DNA from: Rhipidocladum racemiflorum
Taxonomy: Eukaryota; Streptophyta; Magnoliopsida; Poales; Poaceae
Reading direction: 5' to 3'
Assembly (NCBI GenBank): GCA_036346355.1
Contig: CM070591.1
Coordinates: forward strand, 34,318,392 to 34,382,391
Length of the DNA: 64,000 nucleotides
This document shows positions 1 through 10,660 of the stretch, piece by piece (the first letter of the stretch is position 1; each line of letters opens with the position of its first letter). The notes under the pieces were generated by a model that made no database searches, had not been told where the DNA came from, and saw nothing but the letters and a program-made list of their open reading frames with translations. Position numbers and translations under genes: made by a program.

Positions 1-2022
1 TGGGCTGGACACTTCATAAGAGATTGTCCCTTCCCAAGAAGGGGCAGTATTGCAACTGCTCCTCGACCTTCGGGCACCTCAGCACTACCTCCACCTCCAA
101 AGGCAAAGACCCGGTCACGCCCGCTACGCCGACACCGAGGCGATCCCCGAGGGTGGCACTGCTCGCGGTGTATGTTGTTTGTCAATGGCTATGTCGCTAG
201 GGTTCTGCTTGACTCAGGGCATCGCACTCTTTCATTAGCAAAGACTTTGCCTTGCAACACCAGATGAGTGTGAGTAGCATTGGTACCTCTTTCTCATTAA
301 GCCATCGGTTCAGAGATGGTAACCGCCTAAGCCGCTCAAGGCGCCGCGTCGATTCAGGGATTCCTTTCCTTGCCAACCTGCTACTCCTTGAATTGGCGTG
401 GACTAGATGTCATTTTGGGTATGAATCGCTCACGCCGCGGCAGCCATCATCGATTGTTCTCGCCGCCGCCTCACTCGGGGATCAAGGGCAGCCGGTTGAC
501 CTTACTCTTCGGCGAGGGCAAGGCCCCACTTTGCTCTTTGAATGGCGACGAGATCGAGGAGATCGATTCTATCCCAGTTGTTGCGGAGTATCCCGATGTA
601 TTCCCAGCGGAGTTGCCAGGGATGCCTCCTGATAGAGATGTCGAGTTCGTTGTCGAGCTCCAGCCCGGGACTACTCCAGTCTCGAAGCGGCCGTACCGAA
701 TGCCGCCCAATGAGTTGGCCGAGTTGAAGACTCAGTTGAAGGAGCTAATGGACAAGGGTTTCATTCATCCGAGTTCCTCACCATGGGGTTGCTCAGCTCT
801 CTTTGTGACAAAGAAGGACTGTTCTCTTCGGTCAAGGCCGACACGCTGCTGAATGCGGTCACTATCAAGAACAAGTATCCGTTGCCTCGGATCGACATCT
901 TGTTTGATCAACTCGCCGGGGCACGGGTGTTCTCTAAGATAGATCTGCGGCTCGGATACCATCAGATCAAGATTCGAGCTGAGGACGTTCCCAAGATGGC
1001 TTTCTCCACCAGATATGGCTTGTATGAGTATACCGTCATGTCCTTCGGCTTGACGAATGCCCCAGCGTATTTCATGTACCTGATGAACTCTATCTTCATG
1101 AAGGAACTTGATTCCTTCGTGATCATCTTCATTGACGACATCCTCATTTACTCAGCCAATGATGAAGATCATGCTAAGCATCTGCACATTGTTCTCGGGA
1201 GACTCTGGGAGCATCGCCTCTACACCAAGTTTACCAAGTGCGAGTTCTGGCTGAAAAAGGTGTCTTTCTTGGGGCATGTTCTCTCTGAGGACGACGTGGC
1301 TGTCGATCCAAGTAAGGTACAAGACGTGCTCAAGTGGGAACAACCCAAAACTATCACCGAGATCCGCAGCTTCCTTGGGCTTGCAGGATATTATCGCCGC
1401 TTCATTCAGGATTTTTCGAAGATTGCCAACACCATGACCGAGCTACTCAAGAAAGGGGTTGCATTCAGATGGTCAACGGGCTATGAGGAAGCATTCCAAA
1501 CTTTGAAGCAGCGCCTCACTGCAGCTCCTGTCCTCACCCAACTAGACATCCACAAGCATTTTGATGTTTATTGTGATGCGTCGGGTATTGGACTTGGCAG
1601 TGTGCTTATGCAAGAAAACCGAGTCGTCGCCTATGCATCTTGGCAGTTGAAACGTCATGAAGAGCACTATCCCACTCATGATTTGGAGCTTGCCGCTGTG
1701 GTGCATGCTCTAAATATTTGGCGTCATTATCATCTTGGGAACAAGTGCAATATCTATATCGATCACAAGAGTCTCAAGTACATCTTCACTCAAGCAGATT
1801 TGAATATGAGGCAACGGAGGTGGCTTGAACTCATCAAAGATTACGACCTAGAGGTGCATTATCATCCGGGGAAGGCCAATGTGGTAGCTGATGCATTGAG
1901 TCGTAAGGCTCGGTGCAATTGTCTCACGCTTCAGCCCCAATGTGCCACCATTTGTGCCGAATTCCAGAGGCTCGGCTTGGAAATGGTCGAAGAGGGGTAC
2001 TTGGTGAACTTGGAATTGAATT
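1..2022 (+). pseudogene. Tek1 left fragment: gag end, protease, RT and RNase H of a Tekay-type chromovirus
   Basis: This is the left part of a Ty3/gypsy polyprotein cut by the window edge. It opens within a CCHC zinc knuckle (AGHFIRDCPFP, about 6-38). A degenerate aspartic protease with VLLDSG follows at about 196-228, then several stops. The reverse transcriptase starts near 685 (KRPYRMPP) and changes frame between about 785 and 850. From there an open frame runs to the end: YHQIKIRAEDVPK near 958, the catalytic FIDDILIYS near 1129 and RNase H with VYCDASG near 1564. The connector motif DALSRKA lies near 1888. The piece breaks off at 2022, before integrase; the rest of the same element resumes at 23381 and 36661. 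It copied retrotransposon RNA in cytoplasmic particles when intact. Frameshifts make this copy non-functional. Confidence 0.9.
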
Positions 2023-2075
2023 CCACACCTTCCCAGATTTCCAGGATTGATCACCCACACCTTCCCAGATTTCCA
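2023..2075 (+). repeat. 21-bp direct repeat at the Tek1/Tek2b breakpoint
   Basis: Positions 2023-2043 and 2055-2075 are identical. The intact gag of Tek2a has only one copy of this sequence (near 8714-8736). The left copy sits where Tek1 connector sequence stops and Tek2b gag begins, so it marks a rearrangement junction rather than a clean insertion. Confidence 0.8.
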
Positions 2076-4043
2076 AGAGTTGGTGAATAAGGCGCTTATT
2101 CTTGAGGACAAGCGCAAGGAACTGGATGAGAACAGGAAGCGCAGGATGCAGCAGCAGGGATCACGCCAAGGAACGCAATGGCGTCGAGAGTTGCACCAAA
2201 TCAATTTTTCGATTCCACCACAGAATGCCACAAGGACACCGTCACCAAGCACCAAGACCTGTCAATCGTAACTACTGCACTCAGCCCCGCTAGAAACGCC
2301 GCCCAGGCAACAAGAAGGAACAGTGAGACGCCGCTACAATCGCGAACGAGCCAGACACTTTGCCAACAGCTTGTCCCAAGAAGACAGCGGAGTGACCCCG
2401 GGCCGCTTCAATCTAGGAACCACCCCAGCTAGGACGCCATGCAGTGAGCCACACCCTGCATCGTGGTTAGAGGCCGAGTCAACCATGTCACCGCAGATGC
2501 ACCGCAGAATGCTACTGACGTCAGATCGGGTAAGTTACTTGTTAACTCAAGCACTCGCAACAGCTTTGTTTGACTCGAGCTTCAGATTCGCTTGTTTCGC
2601 AAGGCTTTGCTACTAGAAATGATTTGAGGATTGCAAGACTTAGATGCATGCTTTTAGTTCAAACCCTCGATCCGAACTCCGAACGAAAGTAGGATGTTCC
2701 GGGTGAGAATATTAATAGATGGAATAGAGTTCCTAGCAAACCTTATTATTTTGGAGACCCAGACCTTAGACGTTCTTTTGGGAATGGACTGGTTATCCAA
2801 GCACAAGGCCGTATTGGATTGTGGACGAAGGACTATCTCGCTTGAGAGCCCGTGGAAGGAAAGTGGAATTTCAAGCCACCGCCAGTTAGAGATGGACAGC
2901 TTGATGGTTAACAGTACCAATGCAATCAGCATAGAGGATGTCTCAAGAGTGAATGAGTACCCAGATGTTTTTCCGAAGATCTACCCGTATGCCGCCAGAC
3001 AGGGACATAGAGTTTGTGATAGAGCTTGTACTGCACAATACGATAGCAAAGAGACCTTATCGGATGTCCACCGAGGAATTGGTAGAGATGAAGAAACAGC
3101 TAGAGGAGTTAATGGAGAAAGGATTTATCAGACCGAGTTCGTCGCCGTGGGGAGCACCAATTTTGTTTGTCAAGAAGAAGGACGGGAGTTTCAGGATGTG
3201 CATTGACTATCGTGCACTCAATGAATTCACCGTGAAGAATAAGTACCCGCTACCAAGGATTGATGATTTGTTTGATCAGCTGAGAGGAGCCGGAGTTTTC
3301 TCCAAGATTGATCTGAGATCGGGATACCATCAGTTGAAGATCCGATCAGAAGATATTTCGAAGACTGCATTCTCGTCAAGATATGGACATTACGAGTTCT
3401 GATTATGTCCTTTGGATCGATTTAATGCGCCAAAGATATTTCATGAATATGATGAATAAGGTGTTCATGGAATATTTGGACAAATTTGTCGTCGTGTTCA
3501 TTGATGACATCCTAATCTACTCCAAGACAGAGGATGAACATGCCGAACACTTGAGGCGAAGTTTTGGAAAAGCCGAGGAACAAAGAACTCTTCGCCAAGT
3601 TTAGTAAGTGTGATTTTTGGAAGGACAAGGTAGAATTCCTCGGACATGTAATGACCGCAGAAGGAGTCGCCAGAGATCCAAGCAAGGTAGAAGTCGTGTT
3701 ACATTGGGAGCGTAGAAGGCGTGACCAGATCCGGAGTTTCCTTGGAATGGCAGGATACTACCGCCGTTTCATTGAAGGCTTTTCGACAATTGCGAAACCT
3801 CTTACGCAATTGCTGAAAAAGGAGAAGAAGTTTGCATGGACGTCAGAATGTGAGAAAGGATTTCAGGAGCTGAAAAAGCGATTGACATCAGCACCGGTAT
3901 TAATTCTACCGGATGTTAATCAAAGCTTTGATATTTATTGTGACGCATCGCGCCAAGGACTTGGATGTGTGCTGATGCAGAATGGAAAGGTCGTCGCTTA
4001 TGCGTCAAGGCAGTTGAGGCCGCATGAGGAGAATTATCCGACA

Positions 4044-4048
4044 CATGA
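4044..4048. repeat. Target-site duplication of Tek2a (left), CATGA
   Basis: CATGA immediately precedes the LTR start TGTAACACC at 4049 and recurs at 16043-16047 right after the LTR end CCCGACA. Removing the element restores the RNase H reading of Tek2b. Confidence 0.95.
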
Positions 4049-4460
4049 TGTAACACCCCAAAATTTTGCTTTTCTTAAATTCATGTGTGATTTGGCACTT
4101 TGGTGAATTTTTGGAATTTTCTGGAATTTATTTGGATTTATTTGGAATTTATTTGAATTTATTCCATTTTGAAATAATTAAAGAATCTCATTTTGCAAAT
4201 AAAATTTTGTTGGAAATATTTTATTTGAGTCCCAAATACCCTAAAATATTTTCCAGAATTTTTCTGGAATTTTTCTGAGTCTTTTGCTATTTTTAATGAA
4301 TTAAATGAATTACTGGGAATTATTTTAAATATTAAATCGCTGGAAATCCAAACCGAGTCGGTTACTGTTCATCCGACCGAGCCCGAGTCAGACTCGAGTT
4401 CGAGTCCGACCCGAGCCAGTTGACTCGACCGAACCCACTCCTAAACCTAATCAATCCCAA

Positions 4461-4482
4461 CCGTTGGATCAAGATCCAACGG
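4461..4482. repeat. 22-bp palindrome upstream of the TATA box
   Basis: Arms CCGTTGGATC and GATCCAACGG separated by AA form a perfect inverted repeat. The same arms recur in other Tek2 LTRs with different central dinucleotides. CCGTTG resembles a plant MYB-type core, but binding is only inferred. Confidence 0.7.
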
Positions 4483-4666
4483 CTGAGATCCGCCCGTACC
4501 GGTTCGAGCCGTATCCGGCCCGGATCCGATCGCGCCCGTGCGATCGTGGCCGTTAATCGTGCCACGTGGACGGCGCTGCCGTCTTCGCCGAGACCGAGCC
4601 GGACTCCGCCGCCGCGCCCGCCGCCGTGGGAAACTAGGTTTCCGTGTCCCGCGCGAACGCCGAGGC

Positions 4667-4674
4667 TATTTAAA
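4667..4674 (+). promoter_or_regulatory. TATA-like box of the Tek2a 5' LTR
   Basis: TATTTAAA sits in a GC-rich block about 620 bp into the LTR. It is conserved at the matching place in the other Tek2 LTRs: 13164-13171, 20593-20599, and reverse at 26927-26933 and 36067-36073. Transcription would start roughly 30 bp downstream. Confidence 0.6.
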
Positions 4675-5069
4675 GCGTGAGACGTCCCCCGAGGTTGCCC
4701 TCATCCTTGCGCACCCGTTCCCCCGAGCCATCTCGCTCGAGCCGCGCCAAGAGCCCAGGCGAGCTCGCCAGTAGTTGGAGGAAGTGACCGCCGCGGTCTT
4801 TGCTCGCTTCCGCCGCCCGCCGTCTTCCGCCGAAGGAGCTCAGATCTGGAACCACCGCGACGAGACGCACCAAGAGACCCTTCACTTCGCCGGAGAAGCC
4901 TCAAGCGCCGTTGGACTCGCTGCCGTCTTCATCTCCGGTGGCCTTCGCTCCGCTGCCGCCATCGCCGTCCGCGAGCTACGCTAGCCGTCCGATCGTAATC
5001 CAAGGGCTCAGATCGCGCCACGTCACACCGCGGTGAGATCTCACGTGCAACCTCTGGATCTATTTTCAA

Positions 5070-5091
5070 CCGTCGGATCTAGATCCAACGG
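5070..5091. repeat. 22-bp palindrome in the transcribed leader
   Basis: CCGTCGGATC and GATCCAACGG around TA, one mismatch from perfect. It lies downstream of the TATA box, so it would also form a hairpin in the RNA. The matching copy in the 3' LTR is at 13572-13593. Confidence 0.65.
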
Positions 5092-5913
5092 CTTAGATTG
5101 TGCCACGTAGCTAGAACTGCACCAGGTTAGATTGGATCTTGATCGTCCGATCAAGATCGAACGGTCTGGATCAGCGGAGTTGTTTTTCTAAAGCACTACG
5201 CTAGATTTAATCCGCGCCGTTGATTTTCAAACCAACGGTCGTGATTGCGCCACGTGTCGGGAAGCTGGACCGACGCGGTCAGCGCCGTCCACGACGCTGG
5301 CGTGCAGGACGCCGACACGCGGGCCCGCGTGTCGAGGGCCTCAAGATGTCGGCTGTCCCAGCCGAGCGCTGACGTCAGCGATGACGTCACCCGAGTGGGT
5401 CCCACATGTCAGTCTCACGTAGAGTCGTGGACCGAGTCCACGGTGGACCCGAGCCGAGCGTGGACCACGTCCATGGACCGGCTGACGTCAGCCAACCAAT
5501 CAGAGGCTGCCACGTGTCCATGCTGACGCAATAATTAATTTCCGAAAAAGAAAATGATTTATTAATTCGAATAATGATTTCAAATTTAGATTCAAACTTC
5601 AAACGCTTATAACTTTTGCGTTTCAACTCCGATTTGAGTGATTCAAATTTCTAAATTTGTATAAAATTGAGATCTACCTAAATATGAATTTTATTTAATT
5701 TTTGGACTAAAGTTTTTCTCTGTAATATTATTTAATTGATTATTTAAACTTTAATAAATCATAACTTTTGCGTTTTAACTCCAAATTTGACGATTCCAGT
5801 TTCTAAAAATCCAGAAAATTATGTTCTCTCTGTTTATGGATTTTATTTGGAGTTTTGGGATGTTTTGCCTATTGTTTATTTGTGTATTTGCTATTTGCAC
5901 GCTTTACGAGTAG

Positions 5914-5994
5914 ACGTTGAAGTGCCGGAAGGATTCGAAGGAGAAGTATTGACTCAGGATCTAACTCAAGACCAAGAGCAAGTGCTTTTTGAAG
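5914..5994 (+). other. Candidate 81-nt leader exon inside the LTR
   Basis: The segment is preceded by TAG (5911-5913) after a pyrimidine-rich stretch and followed by GCAAGT, the form of a GC-AG intron donor (AG|GCAAGT). A GT donor candidate lies upstream at 5032/5033 (CG|GTGAGA). The matching segments are also 81 nt at 14423-14503, 21771-21851 and 25603-25683 (reverse). Read through, it is acidic and Q/E-rich (VPEGFEGEVL). No ATG is present in the predicted spliced form, so coding is doubtful. Splicing is inferred, not shown. Confidence 0.4.
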
Positions 5995-7540
5995 GCAAGT
6001 TGTGCTTTGACCATGTTGATCCTATTTCGAAATCTATTTTGATTTAAACTATTGCATGCTAGATCAATTAGAAAGATACTTTGTTTAAACATGGGGTTAG
6101 ATAAATACCAATTTCTTTGTATGACACCTTGATTACTTAAGTATGTGCCATGACCCTTTGTCACCCTAGTTGTGGATTACTAGTTGGACATTATTAAATT
6201 GCCAACATGGGTTTAGACCGACGTAGTACACGCTTAGACCTCAAGCACTACGTGCTCATGACATGATTTTGGACAATCAAATGCTAATATGGATTTAATG
6301 ATATATTGAACCTGTTTTGGAAAAGTATCATGTGATGTTGATGGCACGTGGTGCATGGTAATCAAGCGGGGTTTGATAAACGATTTTCGGCCAGGGGCTT
6401 GTGGCAAGAGTAATCAGGTGGGCCGGTTGTGGCATTGGGGATGTTGATTTGGTTTTTGGGTAGTCTTGCCCTGGTCACTCTAAGGACTTAACCTTGCAAG
6501 CCTTTGAACTGGGTCATACTTGCAACCACATGGCTGGAATGGGACGGCCCTAGTTGACTAAGTCGCTAAGGACTCACTTGTGGAGCCTCAGTGGTGTCGA
6601 TTACACCGTTTGTGTGATTGTGCGGGGAGCGTATCGTGGCTGTGGGCCGATACCCATCTAACGGTGTGTTGGTCCCATACTTCGCCTTGGCTAAGGGAAG
6701 GGATGGTGTAGAGCACGAACAGGAGAGGACCACCTGTGTTGTTTGAGGCTTAGAAAGGCTTTGTTACTGGGAACTCGCCTTTGTGGTGTTTGACTGTATC
6801 TTGTGGGTAAAGTGCATAACCTCTGCAGAGTGTAGAATCTATTTGAATAGCCGAGTCCACTAGATCGACAATGCTCGGGAATTACAAGTCAAGGGTTAGA
6901 TTTTACGAAAATAACTTGGATTTGAAAGTTGGGTTGGTTTAACAATGAAGATGATGGATATGTGGTTTAGGATGGGAGAAATGTTTGTTAAACTCCTTGA
7001 AAAGTTATTTATGCTTTACTTATTTCTACCGCTTGAAACTACTCTTACTACTTGTCAAAAGTCACATCGCAAATATACCTTGAGCTATTCCTTTGTACCA
7101 AGCCATGCATATAGTATATTAGCTTGCATTCTGTGCATGACTTGCCGAGTACCAAGTACTCACCCTTGCCTCAACACAATACCGCTTGAAGAGGAGATTA
7201 CGCCACTTTGGAGGAGGAACTCCAAGAGGACCCGTCTACTTAGGGGAAGCGAGCCCGGTCGGTTGCCTGTGGTATACTTTGGATGGCGCCACTAAGTTTA
7301 TTTGATTTTCATTGCTATTATTTTTCTCTGAATAAGTTTCGCCTTGCAAGGCATATATATTTGTACCTTGGCCATAAGGTCAAGTAACCCTTTGGTTATT
7401 TAAATAAAGTACTTTGATAATATCGATTGGTATGATTGTGATATTTACCGATGTTAAAGACTGTGTGCACTAGCGCGTTCCTGGACTAGTGCTGAATACA
7501 CAGAGGGTCCGGATTTGCAAATTCGGGGTCCCGACAGAGG

Positions 7541-7554
7541 TGGTATCAGAGCCA
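7541..7554 (+). other. Primer-binding site of Tek2a (tRNA-Met)
   Basis: TGGTATCAGAGCCA lies four bases after the 5' LTR end. It is complementary to the 3' end of plant initiator tRNA-Met, where minus-strand DNA synthesis starts. Confidence 0.95.
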
Positions 7555-8052
7555 TACTTGACTGTAGGCTCAACCCTAGCTAGAATGGTCGTAGTGAGGA
7601 TAAAACCTATTTTCTAAAGCTAAAAATTTGTGAAGACAAGAAATGACCTCTCGACTTATCCCCTTCTCTCTGTTCTTGTCTCTTGCTGAAATTTTCCCTT
7701 ACCTTGTCACAATTTAAAAATTCCGAGTTCTTACGAAAAGCACTCTTGTGACAGATGGAGGCTTTCTCGATGAGTGAGCATAGGTTCTATAGTGAGACTC
7801 CTTCGCTGAGTCGCGTCATAGGATAAAGAGTCACCCTTTAGGCGTCAGACTCCAGAGTTAGTTCAATTTGGATTTGCTTTGTTTGCTGAGTGTGCAGTAT
7901 GTGTTGCAAGGCCCTTAGGCATTGTAAGCAACCATACCAAGTTATTAATAATAAAGTTGGACCTTAAAGTTACACCGTCGCCCGCATAAGTTCCATATTA
8001 CTTGTCTATTCTTGTTCCCTCTCTCATCTCTAAACCTAGAGCAAATCGACAG
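7555..8052 (+). other. Tek2a leader between PBS and gag
   Basis: Untranslated leader of about 500 bp, shorter than the 1.2 kb leader of Tek2c. A block of about 700 bp carrying an extra ORF in Tek2c is missing here, with the deletion joint near 7755-7763. Apart from the mini-ORF at 7755-7826 I see nothing coding. Confidence 0.8.
7755..7826 (+). CDS. 23-codon remnant of the upstream ORF, fused in frame
   Basis: An ATG-to-TAA mini-ORF whose first two codons match the start of the longer Tek2c upstream ORF and whose remainder (FSMSEHRFYSETPSLSRV) matches its C-terminus. The roughly 700-bp internal deletion therefore kept the reading frame. The joint lies at a short TGGAGG-type repeat present at both ends of the deleted block in Tek2c. 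Whether the peptide is translated is unknown; it would act as an upstream ORF before gag. Confidence 0.5.
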   Translation: MEAFSMSEHRFYSETPSLSRVIG

Positions 8053-9092
8053 ATGGTGAACACCCGTGGAAACTTTGGAAGCAATGGGAGTGGTTCTCGC
8101 CCATCGTAAAACCCCAATGATGGAGCACCAAAGACCGCTTGATTGATATGCAGAATTTTGGAGCCTTTCTTGCTGCTCGGACTCGGTTGATGCATGCTAT
8201 GATGCAACAAATGCAGCACGTCCATCGCCAGGCCATCGCTAATCAAGTTAATCGGGGACCACACCAGAATACAAGACTATCAGAGTTCATGAGAACTCAC
8301 CCACCCACTTTCTCTGGGAATGCCAATCCATTTGAGGCCGATGATTGGTTAAGATCAATCGAGAGGAAGCTACACATAGCTCAATGCATAGGGAATGAGA
8401 AGGTACTTCACGCTTCTCATCACCGGAAGGAACAAATTACGAATGGTGGGAGAACTTCGTACACGCAGGAGAACCCTCAAGATATCACTTGGGAAGAGTT
8501 CACAGCTGCATTCCGACAGTATCACGTGCCTGAAGGAATCATGGACCTTAAGAAGGAGGAGTTCAGAGCATTAAAGCAAGGTAATCAGCCAGTGGCCGAC
8601 TACCTGAACAAATTCACACAGCTAGCACGCTACGCACCTGAGGATGTAGCGACAGATAAATCCAGACAGTCTCGTTTTATGAAGGGACTTAACTCAGGAT
8701 TGCAAGTAGGGTTGATCACCCACACCTTTCCAGATTTTCAAGAGTTGGTGAATAAAGCGCTTATTCTTGAGGACAAGCGTAAGGAACTGGATGAGAACAG
8801 GAAGCGCAGGATGCAACAGCAAGGATCACGCCAGGGAACGCAACAGCGCCTGAGAGTTGCACCAAATCAATTCTTCAGATTCCAACCACAGAATGCGACA
8901 AGGACACCATCCCCAGCACCAAGACCTGCCAATCAGAACTACTGCACCCAGCCCCGCTTAGAAACGCTACCTGTGCAATCGGCAGAAGGAACCGTGAGAC
9001 GCCGCTACAATCGCAACGAGCCAGGACACTTTGCCAACAGCTTGTCCCAAGAAGACAGCAGAGCGACCCGATTCGCTTCAATCTAGGAACCA
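8053..9092 (+). pseudogene. Tek2a gag (capsid/nucleocapsid), disrupted
   Basis: The gag start is ATGGTGAACACCCG at 8053, matching the Tek2c start. The frame meets a TAA at about 8107 where Tek2c reads through. An open stretch continues 8139-9086. The capsid domain shows DDWLRSIERKLHIA near 8340 and PVADYLNKFTQLARYAPED near 8590, typical of the plant retrotransposon gag family. A basic segment (KRKELDENRKRRMQQQ) follows near 8779. The nucleocapsid knuckle near 9000 reads RYNRNEPGHFANSL: the spacing of a CCHC knuckle is kept but both N-terminal cysteines are arginine, and a one-base insertion alters the third. All three Tek2 copies share this. Gag would assemble the particle and bind genomic RNA. 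Confidence 0.85.
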
Positions 9093-9149
9093 CCCCAGCC
9101 TAGGACGCCAAAGACCAGTGAGCCACACCCTGCATCGTGGTGAGAGGCC

Positions 9150-9724
9150 GAGTCAACCATGTCACCGCAGATGCACCGCAGAATGCTACTGACGTCAGAT
9201 CGGGTAAGTTACTTGTTAACTCAAGACTGCAATGCTTTGTTTGACTCGGAGCTTCGCATTCGTTTGTTTCGCAAGGCTTTGCTACTAGAAATGACTTGAG
9301 AATTGCAAGACTTAAGTGCATGCTTTTAGTTCAAACCCCTGGTTCCGAACTCCGAACGGAAGTAGGATGTTCCGGGGTGAGAATACTAATAGATGGAATA
9401 GAGTTCCTAGCAAACCTTATAATTTTGGAGACCCAGACCTTAGATGTTATATTGGGAATGGATTGGTTATCCAAGCACAAGGCCGTATTGGATTGTGGAC
9501 GAAGGACCATCTCAGTTGAGAGCCCGTGTGGGAAGAAAGTAGAATTTCATGCCACTGCAGTTAGAGATGGACAGTTTATGGTTAACAGTACCAAGGCAAT
9601 CAGCATAGAGGATGTCCCAGTAGTGAATGAGTACCCAGATGTTTTTCCCGAAGACCTACCTGGTATGCCGCCAGACAGGGACATAGAGTTTGTGATAGAG
9701 CTTGTACTGCACAAAGACCGATAG
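9150..9724 (+). pseudogene. Tek2a protease region
   Basis: This is the aspartic protease part of pol. GKLLVNS lies near 9208 and the active-site area near 9240-9260 reads through a frameshift, so the catalytic DSGA is lost. Downstream the frame 9296-9724 is open with ILIDGIEFLANLIILETQ near 9380, DVILGMDWLSKHKAVLDC near 9443 and EYPDVFPEDLPGMPPDRD near 9627. These are the usual flap and linker motifs leading to RT in Tekay pol. A frameshift at about 9715-9725 separates it from RT. The protease would cleave Gag-Pol. Confidence 0.8.
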
Positions 9725-9729
9725 CAAAG

Positions 9730-10660
9730 AGACCCTATCGGATGTCTACCGAGGAGTTGGTAGAGATGAAGAAACAGCTGGAAGAGTTAATGGAGAAAGG
9801 ATTTATCAGACCGAGTTCGTCGCCGTGGGGAGCACCAGTTTTGTTTGTCAAGAAGAAGGATGGGAGTTTCAGGATGTGCATTGACTACCGTGCACTCAAT
9901 GAAGTCACCGTGAAGAATAAGTATCCGCTACCCAGGATTGATGATTTGTTTGATCGATTAAGAGGAGCCGGAGTTTTCTCCAAGATTGATCTCGAGATCG
10001 GGATACCATCGCTTGAAGATCCGATCGTAAGATATTCAAGACCGCATTCTCGCCAAGATATGGACATTACGAGTTTACTGATTATGTCCTTTGGGCCGAT
10101 TTAATGCGCCAGCTTATTTCATGAATATGATGAATAAGGTGTTCATGGAATATTTGGACAAGTTTGTTGTCGTGTTCATAGACGATATCCTAGTCTACTC
10201 CAAGACAGAGGATGAACATGCCGAACACTTAAGGCGAGTTTTGAAAAAGCTGAGGGAACAGCAACTTTTCGCCAAGTTCAGCAAGTGTGATTTTTGGAAG
10301 GACAAGGTGGAGTTTCTTGGACATGTAATGACCGCAGAAGGAGTCGCCGTAGATCCAAGTAAAGTAGAAGCTGTGTTACATTGGGAGCAGCCGAAGACTG
10401 TGACCCAGATTCGGAGTTTCCTTGGAATGGCAGGATACTACCGCCGTTTCATTGAAGGCTTCTCGACAATTGCGAAACCTCTTACGCAATTGCTGAAGAA
10501 GGAAAAGAAGTTTGCATGGACGCCAGAATGTGAGAAAGGATTTCAGGAGCTGAAGAAGCGATTGACATCAGCACCGGTGTTAGTTCTACCGGATGTTGCT
10601 CAAAGCTTCGATATTTATTGTGACGCATCGCGCCAAGGATTTGGATGTGTGCTGATGTAG
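9730..10660 (+). pseudogene. Tek2a reverse transcriptase and start of RNase H
   Basis: RT fingers and palm are visible: RMSTEELVEMKKQLEELMEK near 9740, SSPWGAPVLFVKKKDGSFRM near 9820, then a frame break near 10000-10080 around the YHQ-type motif. The frame recovers at 10091 with AYFMNMMNKVF and the catalytic VFIDDILVYS near 10174. RNase H starts near 10609 (DIYCDASRQGFG). The frame ends with TAG at 10657-10659, where Tek2b has CAG (near 3978). Copying of the element RNA and removal of the template would be its roles. Confidence 0.85.

Larger units (their letters stand above)
2023..4048 (+). pseudogene. Tek2b left fragment: gag end, protease, RT and start of RNase H
   Basis: This piece matches Tek2a gag-pol closely but lacks the 5' LTR, leader and N-terminal two-thirds of gag. 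The gag tail (FPDFQELVNKALILEDKRK) lies near 2056-2115. The knuckle region near 2325 reads RYNRERARHF instead of a cysteine knuckle. Protease-region remnants (LIDGIEFLANLIILET) follow near 2712. Reverse transcriptase spans about 2950-3700 in three frames, with VFIDDILIYS near 3496. RNase H begins near 3925 with IYCDASRQG and stops at 4048, where Tek2a is inserted. Coding resumes at 16043 after one copy of the 5-bp duplication. Multiple frameshifts make it a dead copy. It was the host for both Tek2a and a solo Tek3 LTR, so it predates them. Confidence 0.9.
4049..7536 (+). repeat. 5' LTR of Tek2a
   Basis: Starts TGTAACACCCC and ends GGTCCCGACA. The first 300 bases are AT-rich. A GC-rich promoter block with a TATA-like box at 4667-4674 follows, then a long transcribed part of about 2.8 kb. 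That part contains 22-bp palindromes, G-box-like CACGTG and CRE-like TGACGTCA motifs near 5480-5520, and a candidate spliced leader. The ORFs inside (for example 4420-5036 and 5787-6047) are incidental to the LTR and not separate genes. Confidence 0.95.

Noticed and set aside
4420..5036. Overlapping GC-rich ORFs on both strands that look like an Arg/Pro-rich protein
   Set aside because: They lie in the GC-rich promoter/leader of the Tek2 LTR, recur with frameshifts in every LTR copy and show no domain.
5787..6047. 86-codon ORF with a hydrophobic segment and an acidic tail, repeated in all Tek2 LTRs
   Set aside because: The acidic part coincides with the candidate leader exon, but the ATG lies in the predicted intron and the upstream part varies in start and frame. 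I keep the exon as a splicing signal and do not claim a protein.
7541..7554. tRNA-like TGGTATCAGAGC sequences (also 33182, 42170, 47047, 57839, 58522)
   Set aside because: They are primer-binding sites next to LTR ends; no cloverleaf flanks them, so they are not tRNA genes.
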